From contig NC_087064.1 in assembly GCF_963678635.1 (NCBI RefSeq), positions 75,044,213 through 75,108,212 of the forward strand: a stretch of 64,000 nt of DNA, given 5' to 3'. The notes beneath the pieces are model-generated. The model saw nothing but the letters and a program-made list of their open reading frames with translations, ran no database searches and was not told the origin of the DNA. The DNA comes from Symsagittifera roscoffensis. Its lineage: Eukaryota > Xenacoelomorpha > Acoela > Convolutidae. Made by a program: the position numbers and the translations under genes. This document shows, piece by piece, positions 53,506-64,000 of this stretch (its first letter is position 1; every line of letters begins with the position of its first letter).

Positions 53506-55145
53506 TTCTTTCGTTACTTCTTTGTTTCTTCTTTTTTCGTCGTTTAAAAGTTCTGAAACTTCTAAATTCTTCTAATTTCGCTTCTTTTTGCATCTTGTTT
53601 TTCGGCCATTTGTCAATGCTCCATCTCCTCCTCCTGCTATACTGACTCTGCACTTTCAGTTTCTGTGTCTTGCAACACATCGCTATACATAGCTATTCTG
53701 ACGCTGTTAGAAGCAGTCCTCCAACACTTCTGCTCTTCTAGCCTTTGTTTGCAACAAGGTAGGGGATCCACGTTAGATTCTCTGTTCCTGCAGAAGCTGT
53801 TGTGGAGACACAACGTCACGTTTCTCTCCAAATCTTCGCTCAACATCTCTTCCTTCTCTCTTTCCATACGTTCACTTGTCCTGGAAATTCTCTTTACAGC
53901 GGTGGTCACTGCATTCCGACGATGAGTCACGAAAGCTCGCTTGAAAGATCCTGCCCCAATGTCCAGCTGATACACACTGTACACTCTACCGTGCTTCGAC
54001 ATATGCTTCTTGGCATACTCATACAACCATGCAGTCATTTTGGCTCTAAGCCATGGCATCAGTCGTCTCCTTGCTCATATTTTTTTCCCTTCCATTGGAA
54101 TGTTCAGAAGATCTAAATCTTTCAGACAACCCAATTTCTGCAATTTTTCTCTCGTTGGTGCCTCCTGTCTATTGTTCTCCTTCACATGAGCTTCAGGCAT
54201 CGTATCGCCATCATAACTCCGACTATCACTATCGTTATGGGCCGTGATGCGTCTGATAAACCCAGGGAGAGCAGCTCTCCAGAGTCCCAGATCAACACCA
54301 GATTACTACGTTCGGGGTGACACCATGTTTGCAGCAAGCAATGGCAAGAAAACTCGTCATGTGTCAGCATGATGCTCCTCCAGTTACGCTTTCCCGAAGC
54401 TTCCAGTAGTGGTTTCATTTCCATCATCACTCAGTGGACTTCATCATTCTCATATACTGTACTGTAATCCGTAACGGTTGATCCTCTCTGTTTTTGTCTT
54501 TCAAAGTCACTGAAGTTGCCAGTGACTTATCCCATGAACTTCTTTCCCAGTATCGATTCCAACTCCTCCTTAGTTCTCTCTGGAACTGCTGAGAAGTTTT
54601 TGCACAGTAACTCATAAGACTTCTCTGGCATTCTTGCCAGTCTTACACACTTTGGCACTGAGAAGGCTTGATCCACGATCGTTCCTGTACTCCTTACATC
54701 CACAGCTACGAAATGCACTGGGTATCTGCTCTTGCACATTGGAGCTAATGTCGATCCCACCAAATATCGCGCTCCTGATGGTCTGCGATAAATTTCACTG
54801 TGTCTGACGTTAATTTCCGCCTCGATCGCTTCCCTCCATTTTCCTATGTGCTTTTTCTCAGTCTGCAAAGCTCCTGGAAACACTTCTACACTGATGGCCG
54901 TGACCATCTCATGTTTCTGTTCTAGATTCAATAGTGACTCTAAAGAACCGAACATACTGTAGAATCCTAGTGCAGTCACTAGATTCACCTCGGTTCCTCC
55001 ATGACAATCTGCAATCAATTCCGTTTCCGTTCTTGCTTTCATCACAGGTTCCCAAACAATATTGTCAACTGCTTGTGTTGTTTCTCCAGGGTTTTCACGC
55101 GATCTAGACATCCACAAATGTGACCTTTCAGTTGACGTGCTTCCA
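53506..55145 (-). pseudogene. Cargo coding segment, copy 2
   Basis: Frames at 55117-54527 (196 codons), 54430-54182 and 54059-53637 correspond to 50666-50076, 49979-49731 and 49608-49189, with few substitutions. The stop positions are the same. The first frame is open along its full length in both copies. Confidence 0.62.
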
Positions 55146-56791
55146 GAACAAGTACGGGGGGAAAAGTTGTTTTTCGCATCTGGTCTGAAGTCGTCTCGAC
55201 AGTCTTTGCTTCGCTTTTCAGTCCAACCTGCACACCGCGTAAAGTATTCAACAATTTTGTTCAGTCTGTTGTTGATACTAGGCGAGCCGGTGATAAAAAT
55301 CCATTATCTGGTGCAGTAGCCAAAACAATGAAACTTCTGGGAAATAGTTCCTACGGCTATCAAATAATGGACAGATCAAAACATACAATGACAAAAAATA
55401 TCTTGGAGACAAAAAAACTCACAATTTTTCAAGAGACTCAATTTCGTAGCTAAAGATTTGTATGAAGTGGAGCTTGTTAAATCTACTATAGAGCATCGTG
55501 AACCAATTATAGTAGGATTCTTTATACTACAGTATGCCAAGTTGAGAATGTTGGAGCTGTATTATACCTTTTTCGATAAATTTTGCGATGTCAGCCAATT
55601 CGAAGAACTCGAAATGCATACAGATTCCCTCTATTTGGCTTTGGCAGAAGAAGATTTAGATTACAGTAATCTAAATCTTCTTCTGCCAAAGCCAAATAGA
55701 GGGAATCTGTATGCATTTCGAGTTCTTCGAATTGGCTGACATCGCAAAATTTATCGAAAAAGGTATAATACAGCTCCAACATTCTCATCTTGGCATACTG
55801 TAGTATAAAGAATCCTACTATAATTGGTTCACGATGCTCTATAGTAGATTTAACAAGCTCCACTTCATACAAATCTTTAGCTACGAAATTGAGTCTCTTG
55901 AAAAATTGTGAGTTTTTTTGTCTCCAAGATATTTTTTGTCATTGTATGTTTTGATCTGTCCATTATTTGATAGCCGTAGGAACTATTTCCCAGAAGTTTC
56001 ATTGTTTTGGCTACTGCACCAGATAATGGATTTTTATCACCGGCTCGCCTAGTATCAACAACAGACTGAACAAAATTGTTGAATACTTTACGCGGTGTGT
56101 ATTGTACTAATCGATGAACTTTTGTACATTGCAACCCAAGATCCAAGTAAAATTTGAAAAGTGGTGTGATAAGTGTTCCGTTGGTCAATTTGAAGCTCGA
56201 TATCAACCTTCTCTGCGGTTGTTTTAACAAATCGTTTTCTTCCGGATATGTCTTCATAAATTCCCCAATTTTGTTTCTGGTAACATCTATATTTTTGACA
56301 ATAGGTAGGAAATTGGAAAATTTTGCTTTTAGCTCATCTGGAACACTCAGATCGCATTGCACGTAGCCGAACAATGTTTCATTTCTAATGTTTTGCACTA
56401 GTGAACTAGCAGAAAGAGGTCTTTTGAAGGGAAAGTGAATTCTAACGTGATTTTTCACGTCTACATTGTTTTTAAATTGATCCCACCAACTACACTCCCA
56501 CATTTATTCTATATTGTATACTTTTTTCTCGAACGTAATCTTTTCGAAGCTCATCCATTTCCCTTTTCTTGGTTTCTTGTTTGATATTATCATCAGTTAG
56601 CCTCGGTCTAGCTTCTTGACAAGGACAAAAATGGAAATAACAACCCATTGCTTCAAAGACACTCTTACAATGGTTGCAATAACCATCAACACTGAAGCAA
56701 TCAATTTTTTTCTGTTTTTCTGTAGTGAAGTAACTCTCAATTTTACATTCAGGTCTGGTTGCTTGAAAGTATGACATGACCATATTTTCAA
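55146..56791 (-). pseudogene. Family B DNA polymerase, copy 3 (with palindrome)
   Basis: A short polymerase piece (55146-55230) joins the cargo. An inverted copy of part of the palm and motif C region (55231-55664, +) follows, then the minus-strand polymerase itself (55666-56791). The frames 56783-56490 and 56503-55877 match copies 1, 2 and 4. A deletion of ~17 bases near 55908 removes the frame step between palm and motif C found in the other copies; the left arm has the same deletion. Confidence 0.82.
55231..56099. repeat. Near-perfect palindrome, 434-bp arms, 1-base centre
   Basis: Arms 55231-55664 and 55666-56099 are reverse complements centred on base 55665 ('gtaat' follows 'attac'). 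Arm ends match exactly (cacaccgcg / cgcggtgtg). At least one substitution is visible (near 55547 against 55785), and no length difference was found. It therefore encodes the same polymerase peptide on both strands. Confidence 0.95.
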
Positions 56792-57372
56792 ATGTTCGAA
56801 CTCAATTTTTGCCTTGCGATAAGAGAGAAAAACAAGTCAGTGCAGCAAGCTAAGTTATTTCGCAGTTACGTTGACGATATAGTGAGAACAGTGAAGGGTG
56901 ATCCTGAAAAAGTGCTACGGGCTACAAACTTACTACATCCAAATTTACAGTTCACAATAGAGACACCAAACACAAATGGGAAATTGGCTTTTTTGAATTT
57001 ACAAATTAGAATTGACAAAAGTAGGAAAATTAACTGTGGATGGCATCAAAAACCAACAGATACAAGTACCATACTAATTGTTAGAAGCTGAGCCCCCCTT
57101 CAATACAAGAGAAGTGTGATTGAAGGAACTGTTCACCGGGTTTTCCGCAATACGTCAACATGGGAAGAATTTGATAAAGCGATGAAAATCATCCGTGAAC
57201 AGTGGTTGGATAACCAATATCCGGAAAATTGGTCGTCGCGGTTTGCATCGCATGCCCCTGAGAAGATCATCAGGGAGGGCAAAAACAAAAAGAAGCCTTG
57301 TGCTTATAGCAGTGATTCACCATCCATCTTGATGGTCCAATATAGGGGAATCACAGTCAGATATTAGCAAAA
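56792..57372 (+). pseudogene. PLE family C RT 3' half, copy 2
   Basis: The 99-codon motif C ORF matches the 51943 copy, with a few substitutions (GWHQKPTDTS). The thumb frame continues from 57116 to PEKIIREGKNKKK. At about 57395 it switches to PLE family A sequence at NTKVPVIEAI, so the nuclease of family C is missing. Confidence 0.8.
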
Positions 57373-57394
57373 AAAAGTGCGCGATATCACCAAG

Positions 57395-58495
57395 AAGTTA
57401 AATACCAAGGTTCCGGTGATTGAAGCAATCAGTATAGCAGCTGGTATAGTCTACGAATTGGATTACCCACCCTCTTCAGTTGATAAGACTTGCATTCAGT
57501 AATGTTTGTTGGCTTTCTGGAAGCGAATTGTATGTCTATTTCGACGGCGTTGCCATGGATTGAACCCTTTCTGTCATATTGGCTAACTTGTGGATAAAAC
57601 AATTCGAGCCTGTTCTGTCTGGCAAAGACATCCTGGTGTTTGAGTCGACGCAGCCTAACGTGGACCCTTTTTACTGTTCTGTCTCTGACAAGCAGTTTAC
57701 CTGGCGTCGTTAGGCCATTCGGTGTCATTTTTGCATGCAGTGGTTTTATTGGATTTGTGCCAATCTTGCAATTACGGAGTGTAAAGAATACAAACGGACA
57801 AAGAAGCCTTGGTTTTGTGGGTACACACCGAGTTCGGTGCCTAGTCCGGAGATTAACTTCCCTAATTCAGAAATTTTCGGCCGGTACGTAGATGACATCA
57901 TACGTACCTCGAAACGCGGGGAAATTGATGAAAATTTCAGACCAGCCAGTACTCTCCATCCCTGCATAGAGTTCACTATTGAGTTAAAATGTGACAAGGA
58001 ACTACATTTTTTGAACACCTTCCTGCTTCGTGACCAATGTAGAACAGAAACAACGTGGTATACCAATTCAACAGACACTGGTTCATTCATGTATTTTTGT
58101 GCTTGTGCGTCGACTAATTTCAAGCGAAAAATTTTTGAAGACACCGTACATCGCCTTCACAACAGCACTTATAGTTGAACAGCCTTTAAAGACGGCCTCA
58201 GTAAGGCTATAGAATCTTGGTAGAAGAAACAGTACCCGCCGGCTTTTTACGAGCCTATAGTGGAATATACTGTCAACAAGATCTTGACAACTAGTGCTCC
58301 TGAACATAGAAATGATTCCGAAAGCAGTAGGACTGAAAGACCTGTCTTGAAGCTGCAAAATAGGGGTCAAATATCTCACAAAATAGCAAAAAGAGTGACC
58401 TCAGTCGTTTTCACAAGAAAAATGAAAATCGTGATGCCCTCCCTGGAGTCTCCGGTGATTGGACTGCTTCGTGGTAATGTTGTGTAACAGTTTAA
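57395..58495 (+). pseudogene. PLE family A copy 5 (RT only)
   Basis: It begins inside motif A and keeps motif B with the shared TGA (57561-57563) and the PHD-like insert with the same TAG. Motif C is an intact YVDD (57885-57896) with the thumb. It ends at 58495, just before the GIY-YIG region, where cargo sequence takes over. Confidence 0.8.
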
Positions 58496-59255
58496 GTGTT
58501 CTTTCAGTTTCAATTACAACTTGGTTGCTTAGTTTCTCACTTGAGTTTTTTGTCACACATATAAAACAATTCCGAGTTTTAACTTCTTCTCTTTCGTCAC
58601 TTCTTTGTTTCTTCTTTTTTCGTCGTTTAGAAGTTCTCACTGCATTCCGATGAGTCACGAAAGCTCGCTTGAAAGATCCTGCCCCAATGTCCAGCTGATA
58701 CACACTGTACACTCTGCCGTGCTTCGACATATGCTTCTTGGCATACTAATACAACCATGCAGTCATTTTGGCTCTAAGCCATGTCATCAGTCGTCTCCTT
58801 GCCCATATTTTTTTCACTTCCATTGGAATGTTCAGAAGATCTAAATCTTTCAGACAACCCAATTTCTGCAATTTTTCTCTCGTTGGTGCCTCCTGTCTAT
58901 TGTTCTCCTTCACATGAGCTTCCAGCCATCGCATCGCCATCATAACTCCGACTATCACTATCGTTATGGGCCGTGATGCGTCTGGTAAACCCAGGGAGCG
59001 CAGCTCTCCAGAGTCCCAGATCAACACCAGATTACTGCGTTCGGGGTGACACCATGTTTGCAGCAAGCAATGGCAAGGAAACTTGTCATGTGTCAGCATG
59101 ATGCTCCTCCAGTTACGCTTTCTCGAAGCTTCCAGTAGTTGTTCCATTTCCATCATCACTCGGTGGATTTCATCAATCTCATCTACTGTATTGTAATCCG
59201 TAACGGTTGATCCTCTCTGTTTTTGTCTTTCAAAGTCACTGAAGTTCCCAGTGAC
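58496..59255 (-). pseudogene. Cargo coding segment, copy 3 (C-terminal part)
   Basis: The frame 59159-58746 (137 codons) joins stretches that are separated by stops in the other copies (through PTREKLQKLGCLKDLDLLNI). This supports the idea of a single original protein. The C-terminal part (58730-58401) carries an internal deletion that joins FVTHRNAV to the Lys/Arg-rich tail. Confidence 0.62.
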
Positions 59256-60188
59256 TTAACCCATGAACTTCTTTCCCAGTATCGATTCCAACTCCTCCTT
59301 AGTTCTCTCTGGAACTGCTGAGAACTTTTTGCACAGTAACTCATAAGACTTCTCTGGCATTCTTGCCAGTCTTACACACTTTGGCACTGAGAAGGCTTGA
59401 TCCACGATCGTTCTCGTACTCCATACATCCACAGCTACGAAATGCACTGGGTATCTGCTCTTGCACATTGGAGCTAATGTCGATCCCACCAAATATCGCG
59501 CTCCTGATGGTCTGCGATAAATTTCACTGTGTCTGACGTTAACTTCCGCCTCGATCGCTTCCCTCCATTTTCCTATGTGCTTTTTCTCAGTCTGCAAAGC
59601 TCCTGGAAACACTTCTACACTGATGGCCGTGACCATCTCATGTTTCTGTTCTAGATTCAATAGTGACTCTAAAGAACCAAACATACTGTAGAATCCTAGT
59701 GCAGTCACTAGATTCACCTCGGTTCCTCCATGACAATCTGCAATCAATTCCGTTTCCGTTCTTGCTTTCATCACAGGTTCCCAAACAATATTGTCAACTG
59801 CTTGTGTTGTTTCTCCAGGGTTTTCACGCGATCTAGACATCCACAAATGTGACCTTCCAGTTGACGTGCTTCCAGAACAAGTACGGGGGGAAAAGTTGTT
59901 TTTCGCATCTGGTCTGAAGTCGTCTCGACAGTCTTTGCTTCGCTTTTCAGTCCAATCTGCTCGCTTGCTAGGAAGGATACAGTAATCTAAATCTTCTTCT
60001 GCCAAAGCCAAATAGAGGGAATCTGTATGCATTTCGAGATCTTCGAATTGGCTGACATCGCAAAATTTATCGAAAAAGGTATAATACAGCTCCAACATTC
60101 TCAACTTGGCATACTGTAGTATAAAGAATCCTACTATAATTGGTTCACGATGCTCTATAGTAGATTTAACAAGCTCCACTTTATACAA
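59256..60188 (-). pseudogene. Polymerase-cargo fusion ORF (310 codons), polymerase copy 4
   Basis: One uninterrupted minus-strand frame. Residues 1-~106 are the polymerase motif C region (EMHTDSLYLALAEEDL, the first motif Asp replaced by His). From about residue 107 it is the cargo protein (MSRSRENPGETTQAVDNI ... EELESILGKKF). The join is at the same position as in copies 2 and 3, where frameshifts or rearrangements separate the parts. Whether the fusion is ever translated is unknown. The motif C substitution rules out polymerase activity. Confidence 0.7.
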
Positions 60189-61122
60189 ATCTTTAGCTAC
60201 GACATCGAGTCTCTTGAAAAATTGGTTATTGATAGCTTTGTGAGTTTTTTGTCTCCAAGATATTTTTTGTCATTGTATGTTTTGATCTGTCCATTATTTG
60301 ATAGCCGTAGGAACTATTTCCCAGAAGTTTCATTGTTTCGGCTACTACACTAGATAATGGATTTTCATCACCGGCTCACCTAGTATCAACAACAGACTGA
60401 ACAAAATTGTTGAATACTTCACGCGGTGTGTATTGTACTAATCGATGAACTTTTGTACATTGCAACCCAAGATCCAAGTAAAAGTTGAAAAGTGGTGTGA
60501 TAAGTGTTCCGTTGGTCAATTTGAAGCTCGATATCAACATTCTCTGCGGTTGTTTTAACAAATCGTTTTCTTCCGCATATGTCTTCATATATTCCCCAAT
60601 TTTGTTTCTGGTAACATCTAAATTTTTAACAATAGGTGGGAAATTGGAAAATTTTGCTTTTAGCTCACCTGGAACACTCAGATCGCATTGCACGTAGCCG
60701 AACAAGGTTTCATTTCTAATTTTTTGCACTAGTGAAATAGCAGAAAGAGGTCTTTTGAAAGGAAAGTGAGTTCTAACGTGATTTTTTACGTCTACATTCT
60801 TTTTAAATTGATCCCACCAACTACACTCCCACATTTATTCTATATTGTAAACTAGTTTCTCGAATGTAATCTTTTCGAAGCTCATCCATTTCCCTTTTCT
60901 TGGTTTCTCGTTTGATATCATCATCAGTTAGCCTCGGTCTAGCTTCTTGACAAGGACAAAAATGGAAATGACAACCCATTGCTTCAAAGACACTCTTACA
61001 ATGGTTGCAATAACCATCAACACTGAAGCAATCAATTTTTTTCTGTTTTTCTGTAGTGAAGTAACTCTCAATTTTACATTCAGGTCTGGTTGCTTGAAAG
61101 TATGACATGACCATATTTTCAA
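60189..61122 (-). pseudogene. Family B DNA polymerase, copy 4 (upstream part)
   Basis: Frames 61114-60821 and 60834-60376 correspond to the Cys/His-rich segment and the first part of the palm. A premature stop at ~60376 ends the palm frame before motif B, and a one-base T-run deletion near 60243 adds another shift. The shared frameshift at ~60830 is the same as in copies 1-3. Confidence 0.82.
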
Positions 61123-62140
61123 ATGTTCGAACTCAATTTTTGCCTTGCGATAAGAGAGAAAAACAAGTCAGTGCAGCAAGCTAAGTTATTTCGCAGTTAC
61201 GTTGACGATATAGTGAGAACAGTGAAGGGTGATCCTGAAAAAGTGCTACGGGCTACAAACTTACTACATCCAAATTTACAGTTCACAATAGAGACACCAA
61301 ACACAAATGGGAAATTGGCTTTTTTGAATTTACAAATTAGAATTGACAAAAGCAGGAAAATTAACTGTGGGTGGAATCAAAAACCAACAGATACAAGTAC
61401 CATACTAATTGTTAGAAGCTGAGCCCCCCTTCAATACAAGAGAAGTGTGATTGAAGGAACTGTTCACCGGGTTTTCCGCAATACGTCAACATGGGAAGAA
61501 TTTGATAAAGCGATGAAAATCATCCGTGAACAGTGGTTGGATAACCAATATCCGGAAAATTGGTCGTCGCGGTTTGCATCGCATGCCCCTGAGAAGATCA
61601 TCAGGGAGGGCAAAAACAAAAAGAACATGGCTGTGAAAAAGAAGCCTTGTGCTTATAGCAGTGATTCACCATCCATCTTGATGGTCCAATATAGGGGAAT
61701 CACAGTCAGATATTAGCAAAAAAAAGTGCGCGATATCACCAATGCACAGATAACATTCACGAAGAGGAAAATGAAAACTTGTATGCCCTCTCTTAAATCC
61801 TCCTTTTCCAGTGAACTGAAATCAAAAGTGGTGTACAGACTTGAATGTTGTGGGTGCAAATCCATCTCTGCTGGCCAGACAGTCCGACATCTCACCACAA
61901 GGATTGAGGAACACCGAAAAGAGTATACCCCAGTTGGACAGCATATAAGACAGTGTGGCAGTGAGAGTGGTAAGTCGGAGTTTTAATGGAAGATAATCGA
62001 CCAGGCGTCCAGCAGCATCAATTTACTTACATCAGAGGCGCTGCACATAGGAAAGAGAGGACAGAGGAAAGAGAGACCGACAATTAACACGCGCGACGAG
62101 TTTAGACGTAGGGAGCTGACACTGAGGATATAGTTCCAGA
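61123..62140 (+). pseudogene. PLE family C 3' half, most complete copy
   Basis: Motif C ORF (FRSYVDDIVRT, 61123-61422), a thumb frame (61447-61716), then a GIY-YIG ORF (61726-61986; VYRLECCGCKSISAGQTVRH, LTTRIEEHRK, PVGQHIRQC). After a stop at 61984-61986 comes the conserved C-terminal segment. The YxG of the GIY-YIG core reads S-A-G here. This copy shows the normal family C order of one RT and one nuclease. Confidence 0.82.
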
Positions 62141-62925
62141 ATAAAAAAAAATTCTGGCTAAAAAAAAATTTTGAAACAAACTTCTTGTTAGCATGAAAAT
62201 TTGCGACAAAACGAAATTCTAAGAACAAAAAGGTGAAATCTCTCAGAAATTTGTGACAAAATGTGTAAAATTGTTACAAAATAGTTGTTTCATAATTTCA
62301 GTAATATTTGTAAAATTTTGATTTGTTGAATTTTTTAAATTTTGAAATAATGATGTGTATGACACTTTCTATGATCTTTGATCACTTTGTACAGATAGTT
62401 TAGAGTTTTTAAAACCTGAAGATGCACAAAAATGTTCCAAAACCTTTAATTGAATTTACAATTTCAACGCATTCTCAAAAAGAATTTAAATACTAGAGTG
62501 CTTTTATTACAGTTATGTTGAGGTGAGGCGAGTTATAAGGTGATCCATCTAAAATGGATAAAATGTCCGTTGCCCAATAAAAACCTATTAATTTTTAATT
62601 GAGGTTCCGACCACATTTTCAATGGCGTCGCGTGTTTTAAGTGATTAGAGACCTAGCCATGAGGACACGCTTCTTTCTATATGGAATTGGGTAACTTTAG
62701 TAGTGACCTTTAGTCCGTAACGTTTCTTAAGTTCCACGTCATAAGTGAACCGCGAAACTGACCCAAGCCTAAAGCCAGAAGGGCCAAGGCACTAGTGAAC
62801 TCGCTTGACTTCATCATTCCATCACAGTTTCATCACAGTTTCTTATTTTTAGTATATCTGATATTTTTTTCAGATGTTAATTTAATACTTTTCTCTTTCA
62901 ATATCTTGTTTTTCCATTGGTTGTG
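62141..62925 (+). repeat. PLE 3' tail (pLTR-like), copy 4
   Basis: The block order is as in the other tails: 'cctgaagatgcacaaaaatg' (~62416), the ATCCAT hairpin (~62542) and the 'gagacctagccatgaggaca' block (~62648). Non-coding. Confidence 0.72.
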
Positions 62926-63750
62926 GAGAAGGAGAAGAAGAAGAAGAAGAAGAAGAAGAAGAAGAAAGAATTAATTCTCTTAAACAATAGACTATGGCAA
63001 AAATAAAAACAAAAAAATCAAGTCAAGATCGACACTTTGAGCAGGTGCACTTCAGGAACCACGAACACGATTTCAGTTGATCAACAGTTGACACAGTTCT
63101 CTCTAAAAGAAGTTCCTTGACTCTTCTCTTGAAAGACTTGAGGGGAGCAAAGATGTCTACACCAAGACGGATCAACTCAATGACCAATTTCTCAACGCGA
63201 TGAAAGAAGAACTTCTCAGTCTGCCACTTCTTTGCTGTTTGAATTGTGCAGACGATGGTGGATTTCCGGCTGGTGGTCACCTTAAAAAAGAAATACGTAG
63301 AAAACGGCAATTCTGTAAGACCATGAAACATTTTGTAGAACAGTAACACATCGTTGAAAATAAAATGGTAACAGATAGGCAGAGTTTTCGTGAGAAATAA
63401 CTGGTCTTTATAGGGTATCGAACCAATAACCCATTTCAGACGTTTTCGATTGAAACTTTCAAGTTTCGGATATAAAATAATGAAAGAAACCAAACAGGGG
63501 ATGCATAAAAAATGATACTCTTTATACACGTGTTAACGAAAATGAGCTTGGCGGATTGAGAGACAGTGAAAGGAAAATTGCGCCTGATAAAATGAAGTGA
63601 CTTGTTACATGATACCAGCTTATTATTGATATGTTTCATCCAGTTCAAGTCATCAGAGACAAGTAAACCAAGGTCTTCTACTACATTTGAGGAGGTTTTG
63701 TTCTAGTCGTTGACCATCGCATGACAAGGAAAATTGCCTTTGAAAACAGT
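62924..63750 (-). pseudogene. (GAA)n tract and LINE ORF2 fragment, copy 4
   Basis: The GAA tract (62924-62967) is followed by the minus-strand LINE C-terminus (63529-63023) and the adjacent upstream frame (63648-63436). The latter reads a Lys codon where the 36-kb copy has TAG. The fragment stops at about 63750, inside the RT, where PLE nuclease sequence begins. Confidence 0.8.
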
Positions 63751-64000
63751 GAGAGTGGTAAGTCGGAGTTTAAATGGAAGATAATCGAACAAGCGTCCAG
63801 CAGCATCAAGTTACTTACATTAGAGGCACTGCATATAAGGAATGAGAGACCCGCAATTAACACGCGCGACGAGTTTAGAAGTAGGGTGCTGACACTAAGG
63901 CTATAGTTCCAGAATCGACAAATTCTGGCTAAAACAAAACATTTTGAACTAACTTTCATGTTAGGATAAAAATTAGCGACAAAACAAAATTGTTAAAACA
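63751..64000 (+). pseudogene. PLE nuclease C-terminal fragment at window edge
   Basis: The frame reads SGKSEFKWKIIEQASSSIKL and LLTLEALHIRNERPAINTRD, then stops at 63904-63906. This is the region after the GIY-YIG core of family A. It continues into the PLE tail and runs off the window, so the array continues beyond 64000. Confidence 0.75.

Overview
The window is nuclear DNA of an AT-rich invertebrate metazoan. It has no bacterial or organellar features. Genes have long introns with GT-AG splice sites, one protein is a mitochondrial COQ9, and much of the sequence is transposon-derived: Penelope-like elements (PLEs), LINEs, a hAT remnant and a protein-primed-type family B DNA polymerase of the kind carried by Polinton/Maverick-like elements. 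The species cannot be fixed from sequence alone.

Layout. Positions 1-9300 hold no convincing gene. They contain GATA/GGATA microsatellites, a diverged 0.8-kb tandem duplication, tRNA-like SINE copies, and several AT-rich dispersed repeat families, one of which carries a TATA box joined to a conserved hairpin. Positions 9312-19894 (+) hold a seven-exon gene whose splice phases agree at every junction. It encodes a 517-residue secreted/type I membrane protein with 36 ectodomain cysteines (eleven CC doublets), one membrane span and a Gln/Pro-rich cytoplasmic tail. Its introns contain a hAT fragment and a Jockey-like LINE 3' end. Positions 24848-20162 (-) hold a three-exon COQ9 gene (288 residues). 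The two genes converge, with 267 bp between their stop codons.

From about 24.95 kb to the end, the window is a transposon accumulation. A PLE fragment (family B) occurs twice, at 24958-27220 and 31320-32660, on either side of a 4-kb retroelement that encodes an SGNH-hydrolase-like ORF, a PHD finger, a reverse transcriptase and a C-terminal PD-(D/E)XK-like nuclease. From 32.9 kb on, four copies of a decayed family B DNA polymerase (-) lie head to head with PLE 3' halves (+). These are followed by a PLE tail, a (GAA)n tract and a LINE 3' end (-). Between polymerase copies 1 and 2, a 2.92-kb PLE/LINE chimera is tandemly repeated (36372-44536). In polymerase copies 2-4 the native polymerase C-terminus is replaced by an unidentified coding segment ('cargo'); copy 4 reads through the junction as one 310-codon ORF. 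Copy 3 contains an almost perfect 434-bp-arm palindrome centred on base 55665.

The host genes do unrelated jobs: COQ9 supports ubiquinone synthesis, and the cysteine-rich protein is unrecognised. All of the array's mobile genes that I examined carry stops, frameshifts or catalytic substitutions, and many of these are shared between copies. The array therefore looks like segmental amplification of already broken, recombined elements, not independent insertions of active ones.
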